From NCBI RefSeq assembly GCF_052115485.1, contig NZ_JBFRGU010000002.1:248001-312000 (forward strand): 64,000 nucleotides of DNA, read 5' to 3'. Both the position numbers and the translations under genes were made by a program. Every line of letters begins with the position of its first letter. Within the stretch, counting starts at the first letter, position 1. A model generated the notes under the pieces. That model did no database searches, was not told where the DNA came from, and was given only the letters and a program-made list of their open reading frames with translations. Of this stretch, positions 16,952-24,769 are shown piece after piece. The stretch is from Microvirga sp052115485. Its GTDB lineage: Bacteria; Pseudomonadota; Alphaproteobacteria; Rhizobiales; Beijerinckiaceae.

Positions 16952-18382
16952 TCAGTGCGATACTTCGTTCCGATCCTTAAGAAACCGGAAGAACTCGACT
17001 CCTTCACGCAACCGGCGTTTCATCATCTCAGGGCTTCGGACCATTTCTCCGACGATCGAAGCAATCTTGGGTGCCCGGAAATAGAACCGTCTGTAGAATT
17101 GCTCCACCGACTCGAAAATCTCGGTGTGACTGAGATGCGGGTAATTCAAGACCGCAATCTGCGTTCCGTGATCGGTCAGAAGTTCGGCATCGGTATCGTG
17201 AAGCCAGTCGTTCTCCTGGGCCTGCCGATAAAGGAAGGTACCGGGGTAGGGCGCTGCCAATGAGACCTGTATCGTATGCGGGTTGATCTCATTGGCGAAG
17301 CGGATCGTCTCTTCGATTGTTTCCTTTGACTCGCCGGGTAAGCCGAGGATGAAGGTGCCGTGGATGACGATGCCGAGTTCATGACAGTCCTTGGTGAAAC
17401 GACGGGCCACATCGACCCTCATTCCTTTCTTGATGTTGTGCAGGATCTGCTGGTTACCGGATTCATAGCCGACCAGCAGAAGGCGCAGGCCGTTGTCTTT
17501 CATGATCTTCAATGTACTACGCGGCACATTAGCCTTGGCGTTGCATGACCATGTGAGTCCAAGTTTACCGATCTCGCGGGCTAGCGCTTCGACGCGCGGA
17601 ATGTTGTCGGTCAATGTGTCGTCGTCGAAGAAGAATTCTTTGACCTGGGGGAAGGCCGCCTTCGCCCAAGTGAGCTCCTCCATCACATGCCCGATGCTGC
17701 GTGTGCGGTAACGGTGCCCTCCGACGGTCTGGGGCCAGAGGCAGAAGGTGCAGCGGGATTTACAGCCGCGCCCCGTATAGAACGAAATGTAGGGGTGCTT
17801 GAGATATCCGCCGAAATAGTTCTCGATAATGAGATCGCGTTTGTAGACGGGCGTCACGAAGGGCAGGGCGTCCATGTTCTCGAGGATCGCGCGGTCGGAG
17901 TTGTGAACGATCACCCCTTCGTCATTGCGATAGGAGAGCCCATCGATGCGGCTCCAAGCGCGGCCCTCAGCCACTTCCTTGATCGTGAAGTCGAATTCGT
18001 TGCGCGCGACGAAGTCGATGGCCTGGCACGCCTTCAGGCTCTCCTCCGGTTCAACCGCTACCTTGGCACCGATCAGTCCGATTTTCAGGGCCGGATTGAG
18101 TTCCTTCATTGCCTGTGCGGTCCGCACATCGGAGTTGAAGGACGGTGTTGAGGTATGCAGGACAAGAAGCTCGTATGCGCGCGCATAAGGGGCGATGTCC
18201 GCGAATGTCAGGCGGTGCGGCGGCGCATCGATCAGCTTGCTCTCCTCGACCATCGCGGCCGGTTGGGCGAGCCATGTCGGATACCAAAACGAGCGGACCT
18301 CGCGCGTCATCTGGTAGCGCGCCCCGGCGCCGCCGTCGAAGCCGTCGAAGGATGGTGCTTGCAGAAAAAGCGTCCGCATCAT
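16952..18382 (-). CDS. hpnJ: Hopanoid radical SAM enzyme HpnJ
   Basis: B12-binding-type radical SAM protein of 476 residues. In Burkholderia HpnJ is needed to convert the glucosamine of BHT-glucosamine to the cyclitol ether. An N-terminal cobalamin-binding-like Rossmann region covers about residues 60-190, then the cluster cysteines C207, C211 and C214 (GCKSRCTFC) open the radical SAM barrel. The C-terminal FRFLKDRNEVSH end lies one base from the convergent hpnN stop. The start overlaps the hpnI stop by four bases, so HpnI and HpnJ are co-translated. Confidence 0.93.
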   Translation of the reverse strand: MMRTLFLQAPSFDGFDGGAGARYQMTREVRSFWYPTWLAQPAAMVEESKLIDAPPHRLTFADIAPYARAYELLVLHTSTPSFNSDVRTAQAMKELNPALKIGLIGAKVAVEPEESLKACQAIDFVARNEFDFTIKEVAEGRAWSRIDGLSYRNDEGVIVHNSDRAILENMDALPFVTPVYKRDLIIENYFGGYLKHPYISFYTGRGCKSRCTFCLWPQTVGGHRYRTRSIGHVMEELTWAKAAFPQVKEFFFDDDTLTDNIPRVEALAREIGKLGLTWSCNAKANVPRSTLKIMKDNGLRLLLVGYESGNQQILHNIKKGMRVDVARRFTKDCHELGIVIHGTFILGLPGESKETIEETIRFANEINPHTIQVSLAAPYPGTFLYRQAQENDWLHDTDAELLTDHGTQIAVLNYPHLSHTEIFESVEQFYRRFYFRAPKIASIVGEMVRSPEMMKRRLREGVEFFRFLKDRNEVSH

Positions 18383-19521
18383 GACGAGGCTGACCTCCGT
18401 TTAAGGGCGAGGGAGGCTTCCATGCGATAGCTGGACCCCTTCCAAGTCACGCTCCGCCCGATAAAGCTCGCGATAAACACTGTGAAGGAAAGTAGGTCGC
18501 GTATCGGCAGGAGCCAGTACGGGTGCGGCCGAAGGCCGAAAGCCCGCTCGATCCGCCTACAAAGCAAGATCCGGGAGACGACCACCAGAAGCATAGCCAC
18601 CATGGCGACTGCGCCCCCGCCGAAGAGGGCTGCCAGCAGCGCCCACGGCAATCCGTGTGTGACGACTGAGGCAGCATATCCGGCGGGGTCGATGCTCCTG
18701 ATGGTCCGCGCCCACCGCAGCTCATGCCGCCAAAGTTCGCTCCAGGAACGCTCGCCACACATGTGGCCTATTGTGAAGGAGGGTACTGCAACTTCGCCAC
18801 CCTGTGAGCGAAGCGCTGCTCCCAGCGCATAATCGTCCGCCATGTCGTTGGCGAATGCTTCCATCCCTCCGATCCTGGCCAGCATCGTGCGCCTGAGTGC
18901 AATTGTTGAACCGAAACAGGGCTGTGCGAGGCCAAGAGAAAGGCCGACAACGACATTAGGGAGAAAATGCGTATCGATGCCAAGCGCCGAGAGACGGGAC
19001 CAGAGGCTCCGCGAAGCGAGAGCGTGGTAAAGGCAAGTCACACCATTCACGCCGGGGCGTTCCAATTCCGCAATGATGTTCACGATGTAGTCAGGTCCGA
19101 CCCGTATATCGCTGTCAGCCAGGATTACGACCTGATGCCGTATCCGAGCGGCCATGTTGACGAGGTTTGAGACTTTGCGGTTCAGCCCGTGCAGACGGGA
19201 GTCGACGACAAGATCGAGATTCTGGCCCGGAAATTTCTTCGAGAGCGCGTTCACGATGGCGATTGCTGGGTCGTCTGAGGCCTGAACGCCGAAGATGATT
19301 TGGACCGATCCCGAATAGTCCTGCGCGCAAAAGGAGGTCAGGTTCTTCTCAAGCTCAGACTCATCCCCACAGAGCGGCTTCAGGATTGTGACCGAAGGGC
19401 TTTCAATCCGCACCGGCGTCTTCCGCCGTGCAAAGCGCCCGACGAGGATCGCTGCCGCTCCTGTATGAAGAGAGCTAAGCCCCACCGCGATCAGGCAGAT
19501 GATAGTCAGCCACGACCACAT
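18379..19521 (-). CDS. hpnI: Hopanoid glycosyltransferase HpnI
   Basis: Family 2/21 glycosyltransferase (ceramide glucosyltransferase-like) of 380 residues, proposed to add N-acetylglucosamine to bacteriohopanetetrol. An N-terminal membrane helix is followed by VTILKPLCGDE near residue 45, the metal-binding ILADSDIRVGPDY near residue 135, and the acceptor-site region RHELRWARTIR near residue 275 that matches the (Q/R)xxRW motif. Two or three C-terminal membrane segments follow. It is the first gene of the hpnI-hpnJ pair; with hpnK at the far end of the locus the three cyclitol-ether genes are all present. Confidence 0.9.
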   Translation of the reverse strand: MWSWLTIICLIAVGLSSLHTGAAAILVGRFARRKTPVRIESPSVTILKPLCGDESELEKNLTSFCAQDYSGSVQIIFGVQASDDPAIAIVNALSKKFPGQNLDLVVDSRLHGLNRKVSNLVNMAARIRHQVVILADSDIRVGPDYIVNIIAELERPGVNGVTCLYHALASRSLWSRLSALGIDTHFLPNVVVGLSLGLAQPCFGSTIALRRTMLARIGGMEAFANDMADDYALGAALRSQGGEVAVPSFTIGHMCGERSWSELWRHELRWARTIRSIDPAGYAASVVTHGLPWALLAALFGGGAVAMVAMLLVVVSRILLCRRIERAFGLRPHPYWLLPIRDLLSFTVFIASFIGRSVTWKGSSYRMEASLALKRRSASS

Positions 19522-19716
19522 GCTACGACCACTGTTTATGTTCCACCGAGCATCGAAGCGTGCCTGGAACCCGACCGAAGTCGTTTGGTAGGGTTAATCG
19601 CGAACCGCGTCATGAGGTCCATGTCGAGCGGCCTAGCCGTCGCAGTTGCATAGGTGAGTGGCCACGTTCGAAAGTATTTTTCCCCCAGTGAGGCCTTGGT
19701 ATCCTGGCCGCGTTGA

Positions 19717-22062
19717 TCAAGCCGCCTTGACTGTCATGTCAACTTGCGAAGGTGTCGCCGAGATCTTTTGGCGCCACGTGCCGAAGAAGCCGAGAAGACG
19801 CAAAGCGTTCAACGTCACGAGAACCGTGCCCCCGGTATCCGCGATGATCGCCATCCAGAGTCCTGTAGCACCTGTGATGGTCGTCACGAGGAAGAGTGCC
19901 TTCAGGCCCAAGGCGATACCGATGTTCTGACGGATATTGCCCATGGTTGCTCGCGATAGGCGGATCAGTGAGGCAACATCGGCGACGCGATTGCCCAGCA
20001 ATGCCGCATCTGCCGCCTCCAGCGCCACATCCGTGCCGGACCCCATCGCTACGCCCACATGCGCGGCGGCCAAAGCCGGAGCGTCGTTGATGCCGTCGCC
20101 GACCATCAAAGTGTGGCGGATTCCCGCCATCTGGCGGACGACATCCGATTTGTCGCTGGGCATCATCTCGGCGCGAACGTCGATGCCCAGCGCGCGGCCG
20201 ATGGCCTGACCGGTGCGGGCATTGTCGCCTGTCAGCATGACGGTTTCGACGCCGAGGGCCTTAAGTTCGGCGAGGCCTTTCTGGGCATCGGCGCGAGGCT
20301 CGTCGCGGAAGGCTAGGATCCCGGCAACCGAGCTGCCGGCCACAACGAGTGCAACCGTTTTCCCGTCTCCTTCGAGTGCTTCGAACCGACGAATGAGGTC
20401 GGTATCGAGAGCGGTCTGTTCGGCGGCGAACCGCGGAGCGCCGATGAAGACGGTCTGCGATCCGATGGTGCCTTCCATGCCGCGACCGGGCAGGGCGCGG
20501 ACATTGGTCGCGTTCGCGAGCGAAACCCCATCCTTTTCCACGCGTGCGGCCACCGCTTGGGCGAGTGGATGGCTGGATTCCCGTTCGATGGCTCCGGCGA
20601 GGGCGAGAACCTCCATCTCGGTCGCCGCGACCGGGATGACGTCCGTGACGAAAGGCCGTCCCACTGTCAGAGTGCCTGTCTTATCGAAGGCAACCACCTG
20701 GGTCTTGGCGAGATTTTCGACGACCGCTCCGCCCTTGACGAGCAGCCCGTGGCGGGCCGCTGTCGAAAGACTCGATGCGATGGCCGCCGGCACCGAGATG
20801 ACAAGGGCGCAAGGGCAGCCGATCAGCAGCAAGGTCAATCCGCGATAGATCCAGGTCGACCAGTCTCCATCAAGCAGTAGAGGAGGAGCCGCAGCCACGA
20901 GAGCGGAGAGCCCGACGATGAAGGGCATGTAGATCCGCGAAAACTTGTCAATGAAGCGCTCGGTTGGCGCTTTCGCTTCCTGAGCTTCCTCGACCAGCGC
21001 GATGATGCGCGCGATCATATTGTTCTGCGCCGTGCGTTCGACCCGCACACGGATTGCGGCGTCATGATTGATCGAGCCGGAGAAGATTTCAGCGCCAGGC
21101 TCTTTCAGCTTGGGCACGGATTCGCCTGTGATGGGCGATTCATCCACGCTCGACATGCCGTCGATCACCTTGCCGTCGGCGGGCACGCGGTCTCCGGGGC
21201 GCACAAGGGCGATCTGGCCGATCCGCAGAGTCTCGGCCGAAACCTCGCGCAATTGGCCCGCGTCATCCACGATGGCCGTCTTGGGCACGAGGGCTCCCAG
21301 CGCCTTGATGCCAGCTCTCGCCTTGTTGGCGGCGACGCCTTCGAGCACTTCGCCGACAGAGAAGAGGAACACGACGATGGCGGCTTCCTCCGCCGCGCCA
21401 ATGAACAGAGCGCCGACCGCCGCGATGGTGAGTAGCATCTGGATAGTGAAGGGCGCTCCCGCAAAGGCGGCCACAAAGGCGCGTCGTGCGACAGGAGCCG
21501 ACGCGATAATTGTCGCCAGGATGAACACCCCGTAGGAGCCTTGTGGCACGACAATGCTCGCAGCATAAGCCGCGACGACGAGCAGGCCCGACGTCACGGC
21601 GATCTTGCCCTTATGGGTTGCCCACCAGCGGGGAGCCGGCTTTTCAATCGCCTTCACCGGAACGGCATTCGCAGTAGTCGACGCGCCGTGCATGAGGCTC
21701 GTCTGATAGCCGAGATTCTTCAGCTGGCTTTCTATCGTCGTGCTTGGCGTTTTGGCCTCATCGAGGACAAGCGACAGAGTCTCATTCGTGATAGACACCT
21801 TGAGCCCCGAAACGCCGGGCAAACGCTCGAGAGCGGTGAGGATCGTCGCCGCGCAACTGCCGCAATCCATTCCTTCGACTTTCCAAACCTGCGCATCCGC
21901 GGATGGAGTTTCATCTTGAACGTGTGCGTGGGAGTCGTGGTGATCGTGCCCCTTATGGTCATGCTTGTGACCGTGGTCATGATTGTGGTGATCATGGCCA
22001 CAGCAAGCGCCGTGAGAATGGTCGTGCTTGTGCGCGGAGGCGTGGTCGTGAGGGGCGTTCAT
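19717..22062 (-). CDS. zntA: Zn/Cd/Pb-exporting P1B-type ATPase (ZntA type)
   Basis: P-type ATPase of 781 residues expelling divalent soft metals. It begins with a His/Asp-rich tail (over 15 His in about 45 residues, with CCGHDHH), followed by a heavy-metal-associated domain (GMDCGSC near residue 70). Core motifs are C416-P-C418 in the membrane, D460 in DKTGTLT, SSHPLAQAV and GDGINDAPAL. The final helix reads ADTGGTVLVTLNALRLL as in E. coli ZntA, supporting Zn/Cd/Pb rather than copper. I start it at ATG 22062; a TTG four codons upstream is possible. A MerR gene is divergent with a typical promoter between. Confidence 0.93.
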   Translation of the reverse strand: MNAPHDHASAHKHDHSHGACCGHDHHNHDHGHKHDHKGHDHHDSHAHVQDETPSADAQVWKVEGMDCGSCAATILTALERLPGVSGLKVSITNETLSLVLDEAKTPSTTIESQLKNLGYQTSLMHGASTTANAVPVKAIEKPAPRWWATHKGKIAVTSGLLVVAAYAASIVVPQGSYGVFILATIIASAPVARRAFVAAFAGAPFTIQMLLTIAAVGALFIGAAEEAAIVVFLFSVGEVLEGVAANKARAGIKALGALVPKTAIVDDAGQLREVSAETLRIGQIALVRPGDRVPADGKVIDGMSSVDESPITGESVPKLKEPGAEIFSGSINHDAAIRVRVERTAQNNMIARIIALVEEAQEAKAPTERFIDKFSRIYMPFIVGLSALVAAAPPLLLDGDWSTWIYRGLTLLLIGCPCALVISVPAAIASSLSTAARHGLLVKGGAVVENLAKTQVVAFDKTGTLTVGRPFVTDVIPVAATEMEVLALAGAIERESSHPLAQAVAARVEKDGVSLANATNVRALPGRGMEGTIGSQTVFIGAPRFAAEQTALDTDLIRRFEALEGDGKTVALVVAGSSVAGILAFRDEPRADAQKGLAELKALGVETVMLTGDNARTGQAIGRALGIDVRAEMMPSDKSDVVRQMAGIRHTLMVGDGINDAPALAAAHVGVAMGSGTDVALEAADAALLGNRVADVASLIRLSRATMGNIRQNIGIALGLKALFLVTTITGATGLWMAIIADTGGTVLVTLNALRLLGFFGTWRQKISATPSQVDMTVKAA

Positions 22063-22109
22063 CCGATTTCTCAAGGGTTCGGCAGGTTGTAAGTTGACAT
22101 CGGATGCTC

Positions 22110-22140
22110 AATCTAATTCCTCTAGGGACTCTAGGTTCAA
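22110..22140 (-). promoter_or_regulatory. MerR-type promoter of zntA
   Basis: On the minus strand a -35 TTGAAC (22140-22135) and -10 TAGATT (22115-22110) are separated by 19 bases, the over-long spacer typical of MerR-controlled promoters. The spacer holds a dyad CCTnnAGnnnCTnnAGG, the usual operator of ZntR/CadR/PbrR-like regulators. The predicted transcript starts about 40 bases before the zntA ATG. Confidence 0.8.
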
Positions 22141-22151
22141 GGGGAAATTTC

Positions 22152-22598
22152 ATGCTGGAGCGAACTTTTTCGATCGGCCATGTCTCGGAGGAGACCGGAT
22201 GCAAGGTCGAGACGATCCGCTTCTACGAGGGAATAGGCCTTCTGCCCGAACCTGAGCGCACGGAAGGTAATCAGCGCCGCTACCTCGCCCGGCATGTGGA
22301 ACGGCTACGCTTCATCCTGCATGCGCGCGAGCTGGGCCTTGCCGTCGAGGCGATCCGTCAGCTCATTACCTTGAGCGAAAATCCTCAGGCCTCCTGCGAA
22401 CAGGCGGATGAAATCGCCCGTCGGCAGCTTCAGTCTGTCCGAGAGAAGATCGCCCGCCTCACTGAACTCGCAGGCGAACTGGAGCGCATCGTAGCGAGCT
22501 GCAATGGAGAGAAAATTGCCGATTGCCGGGTCATCGAAATGCTGGCGGACCACAGCGCCTGCAGCCACGGAAGCGGGCGCGGCAAAGCCCGCTCCTGA
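22152..22598 (+). CDS. MerR-family heavy-metal regulator (ZntR/CadR-like)
   Basis: Metal-sensing transcription regulator of 148 residues. The N-terminal winged helix-turn-helix (FSIGHVSEETGCKVETIRFY) and the YEGIGLLPEPxR segment are standard for MerR proteins, followed by a long dimerisation helix. Cysteines in the sensor helix (SCEQAD near residue 83) and in the C-terminal loop (SCNGEKIADCRVIE, SACSHG) are arranged as in Zn/Cd/Pb sensors. ATG 22152 is preceded by AAGGGGA eight bases upstream; an upstream ATG at 22104 would overlap the promoter. It is divergent from zntA and is its expected activator. Confidence 0.9.
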   Translation: MLERTFSIGHVSEETGCKVETIRFYEGIGLLPEPERTEGNQRRYLARHVERLRFILHARELGLAVEAIRQLITLSENPQASCEQADEIARRQLQSVREKIARLTELAGELERIVASCNGEKIADCRVIEMLADHSACSHGSGRGKARS

Positions 22599-22608
22599 CG
22601 GTAGAAAT

Positions 22609-22637
22609 AAAAAAGCTGCAGACGGGAGATCTGCAGC
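22609..22637 (-). terminator. Rho-independent terminator after the copper operon
   Basis: On the minus strand a perfect 8-base stem GCTGCAGA/TCTGCAGC with a 7-base loop is followed by six T. It lies 66 bases after the CopZ-like gene and ends the three-gene minus-strand operon; the T run is on the wrong side for the plus-strand merR gene. Confidence 0.85.
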
Positions 22638-22702
22638 CGAGGCTCAAAGGCGATGCGTCGCTGCGGACTTCGAAAATTTCCGGAGCGAGGAGAAAGCCGC
22701 CA

Positions 22703-22963
22703 TCAGGTGAGGGCAGGGGTCGGCGTATAGCCGGCGAGCGTGATGATGCGGCTGATCTGAGCGAGATCGGAAGCCCCCTCAACCGACACGAGTCTGGCTT
22801 CGGGATTTGCCGTCACTTTGGCGCCCGGGATCGTGCTTTCGATGGCGCTCCTGATCGTGCTGGCGCAATGACCGCAAGTCATGTCGTCGACGCGAACGGA
22901 AAGGCCCGCACCGCTGACGGTGGTTGATGCCTGATCGTGGGAATGCTGGTGAATGCCGCACAT
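22703..22963 (-). CDS. Small heavy-metal-associated (CopZ-like) protein
   Basis: An 86-residue cytoplasmic metal chaperone-like protein with one HMA domain. The metal-binding motif DDMTCGHCAS holds the two cysteines, and a His-rich N-terminus (CGIHQHSHD) may bind further metal. The short length and the ferredoxin-like pattern fit CopZ-type chaperones. It is the last gene of the run cupredoxin - CusF-like - CopZ-like and is followed by a terminator. The metal is probably copper because of its neighbours, although zinc cannot be excluded with zntA nearby. Confidence 0.85.
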   Translation of the reverse strand: MCGIHQHSHDQASTTVSGAGLSVRVDDMTCGHCASTIRSAIESTIPGAKVTANPEARLVSVEGASDLAQISRIITLAGYTPTPALT

Positions 22964-23101
22964 GGGATGCTCCTTTTCAAGGTCAGTGATGCGACCGTGC
23001 CGCGTTTCTACATGGCAAGGTCAAGCATCTTTTTTCGCTCCGCGGGTTGTCGCTGGGCAGATCTCGGTTGCTTGTCTCGCAGCAGCGGCTGAAGAGAAGA
23101 T

Positions 23102-23401
23102 TTACTTCGATTCCATGATGGACGTGACGGTGAGCTGGCCGTTCACGCGATCAGCGGTGAACTGGACCTTATCGCCAACCTTCACCTCCTTGAGCATGGC
23201 GGGGTCTCGGGCGCGGAAGACCATCGTCATGCCAGCCATATCCAGGTTCTTGATCGGGCCGTGATTGAGGGTGATCTTGCCGGCGGATTCATCGATCTTG
23301 GTGACGGTCGCGGCGACCACCGGAAGAGCCTGGGCGAAGGCCTGACCGGATAGGACGAGGCCCGCGAAGAAACCGGCTGTGGCAAAGTTGATGCGCTTCA
23401 T
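23102..23401 (-). CDS. CusF-like periplasmic copper-binding protein
   Basis: A 99-residue protein with an N-terminal signal peptide (cleavage after GQAFA) and a CusF-type small beta-barrel. The copper ligand pattern is visible as HGPIKNLDMAGMTMVF, with the His and the two Met of the MTM-type motif; the Trp of E. coli CusF is replaced here by Met. It lies 37 bases after the cupredoxin gene on the same strand. Likely role is periplasmic Cu(I)/Ag(I) binding or delivery; no CusABC efflux pump is encoded in the window. Confidence 0.85.
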   Translation of the reverse strand: MKRINFATAGFFAGLVLSGQAFAQALPVVAATVTKIDESAGKITLNHGPIKNLDMAGMTMVFRARDPAMLKEVKVGDKVQFTADRVNGQLTVTSIMESK

Positions 23402-23438
23402 TGGATGTTCCTTTCAATAATGACCGATGCCCTTCGCG

Positions 23439-23927
23439 TCACTTGACGACGATGGTGCCCTTCATGCCTGACTCGTAGTGACCGGGGATGAGGCACGCGA
23501 ATTCGAACTCGCCGGCCTTGGTGAATTGCCACAAAATCTCACCGCTCTGGCTGACAGCCAGACGCTTCGCATTCGGGTCGTCGTGCTCCATGTCAGGGTT
23601 CTTCTGCATGGCGATTTTGTGCTTGGCGTTGTTTTCGACCGTGTCGAGAACAAACTCGTGATCGACCTTGCCGCCGTTCTTCAGGACAAACTTCACCTGC
23701 TCGCCTTTGCGAACTTCCACCTTGTCGGGGAAGTAGGCCATTTTACCCTCATCGGTTTCCCGCATGCTGATCGGGACGATCCGCGCGGCTTTCTTCGGAT
23801 CACCGGGTTTGCCGTAAGCGGCGTCCGCATCGTGAGCGTGACCTGCCGAACCCGGTCCGGCAACGGCGAGACCGGTGGTGAAAAGAAGAGCGGCCAGCCC
23901 TCCCAGGATGGAACGGTTGTGTTTCAT
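23439..23927 (-). CDS. Periplasmic cupredoxin-family protein
   Basis: A 162-residue blue-copper-type protein with a signal peptide (AVAGPGSAGHA) and a His-rich start of the mature chain. The type-1 copper ligands are evident: a His in VDHEFVLD and the C-terminal CLIPGHYESGM, giving the Cys-x4-His-x4-Met spacing. It is similar in layout to CopI-like and other cupredoxin-domain copper resistance proteins. It heads the minus-strand run with the CusF- and CopZ-like genes, so binding or oxidation of periplasmic copper is the likely role. Confidence 0.85.
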   Translation of the reverse strand: MKHNRSILGGLAALLFTTGLAVAGPGSAGHAHDADAAYGKPGDPKKAARIVPISMRETDEGKMAYFPDKVEVRKGEQVKFVLKNGGKVDHEFVLDTVENNAKHKIAMQKNPDMEHDDPNAKRLAVSQSGEILWQFTKAGEFEFACLIPGHYESGMKGTIVVK

Positions 23928-24386
23928 GCGTTGGATGCTCCTTATGTTTGTGTGGTCAGTGATTGCCGTGGCCGCCGAGCTTCGTCACGCTCTGGATATG
24001 GAGAAGCGGTTGCCGTTTGAGTTTAGGACCGGGCGACGTCGTGAGGACGTGCCGGCTCGGTGATCCGCGTTTGGCTCAGACGATTTGGTGGGGACCGGCA
24101 TATCCTTATCGCCAGACGTAACCGCAGTCATATCGGGTCACGGTTCGGCAAAATCGCATCCCGCCAAACCGCATCGTGACAAGAGGATGATCTTTCCAAC
24201 GGTGACAAGGTCAAGGCCGTTATCCTGATTGCTTCAGTGATTGATAGGATATGGTGGTTCCCGAATAGCGGCGCGTCCAGGATCCGGCCATGGATGTTGT
24301 CGGCGTGGGGATCAACACCGTAAAGAGGCAAGGCGCAAATTTTTGCCGTGCTATTCGAGCTGCAGGGTATGACCTTTCGCTCTGCC

Positions 24387-24428
24387 ATCTCACAAAATCC
24401 GAGTCCGATCTCACGAAATCCGAGTTTG
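24387..24428. repeat. Two tandem 21-bp repeats, left flank of RTX region
   Basis: Copies at 24387-24407 and 24408-24428 share 18 of 21 bases and both contain TCTCAC-AAATCCGAGT-type sequence. A related pair in opposite orientation lies at 30473-30514. Multiple short terminal repeats of this size are known from ends of IS21-like elements, but no transposase is present here. Confidence 0.5.
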
Positions 24429-24499
24429 CGAACGTGACCGACACTCGAATTTCGAGTCTCGAGTCGGAAGTGGGTCAGACCATTTCGACACCAAAAAGG

Positions 24500-24525
24500 A
24501 AGGGCCGGTCGAAAGGCTAGCCCTT
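24500..24525 (+). terminator. Decayed copy of the RTX terminator
   Basis: AAGGGCCGGTC-GAAA-GGCTAGCCCTT has the same layout as the two intact RTX terminators, but the inner right arm has changed, so only six pairs remain. About 50 bases after it also match the sequence after the first RTX gene. No intact gene precedes it. Confidence 0.45.
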
Positions 24526-24769
24526 CTCCGTTCGGATCAATGTGGGGCTGTTCAGACTATTCATTCGGTCATTCCCAGATACTCGAAGGAACGATCGTCT
24601 CGGCCTGCTGTAACCGGCTTACGTTGGGGCAGTCTATGCAATCGTAAGGCGCCCCGAATTCTTTGAATCGCAACTTCGATACCGTAGCGGGCAATTCATA
24701 ATCTTATAACGTTTCATCGCGGCAAAGCTAGAAACGGCTGAAGCCATGATCTGGAAGTAGGAGAGTTCT

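Larger units (their letters stand above)
23928..24769. other. Gene-poor stretch with repeats and a decayed 3' end
   Basis: 842 bases without a gene I can support. Short open frames at 24128-24388 (minus) and 24290-24520 (plus) show no domain. The stretch contains two 21-bp tandem repeats (24387-24428), a perfect ACTCGAA-T-TTCGAGT palindrome near 24441-24455, and at about 24480-24580 a copy of the terminator and downstream bases found after the RTX genes. The promoter of the following RTX gene should lie in the last 200 bases. Confidence 0.5.

Noticed and set aside
22094..22122. Possible separate promoter of the merR gene (TTGACA at 22094)
   Set aside because: The -35 is perfect, but no -10 at a proper distance could be found, so it is not listed as a feature.
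24128..24520. Two small frames (24128-24388 minus, 24290-24520 plus) before the RTX gene
   Set aside because: No domain, no Shine-Dalgarno, and they run over repeats and a relic terminator.
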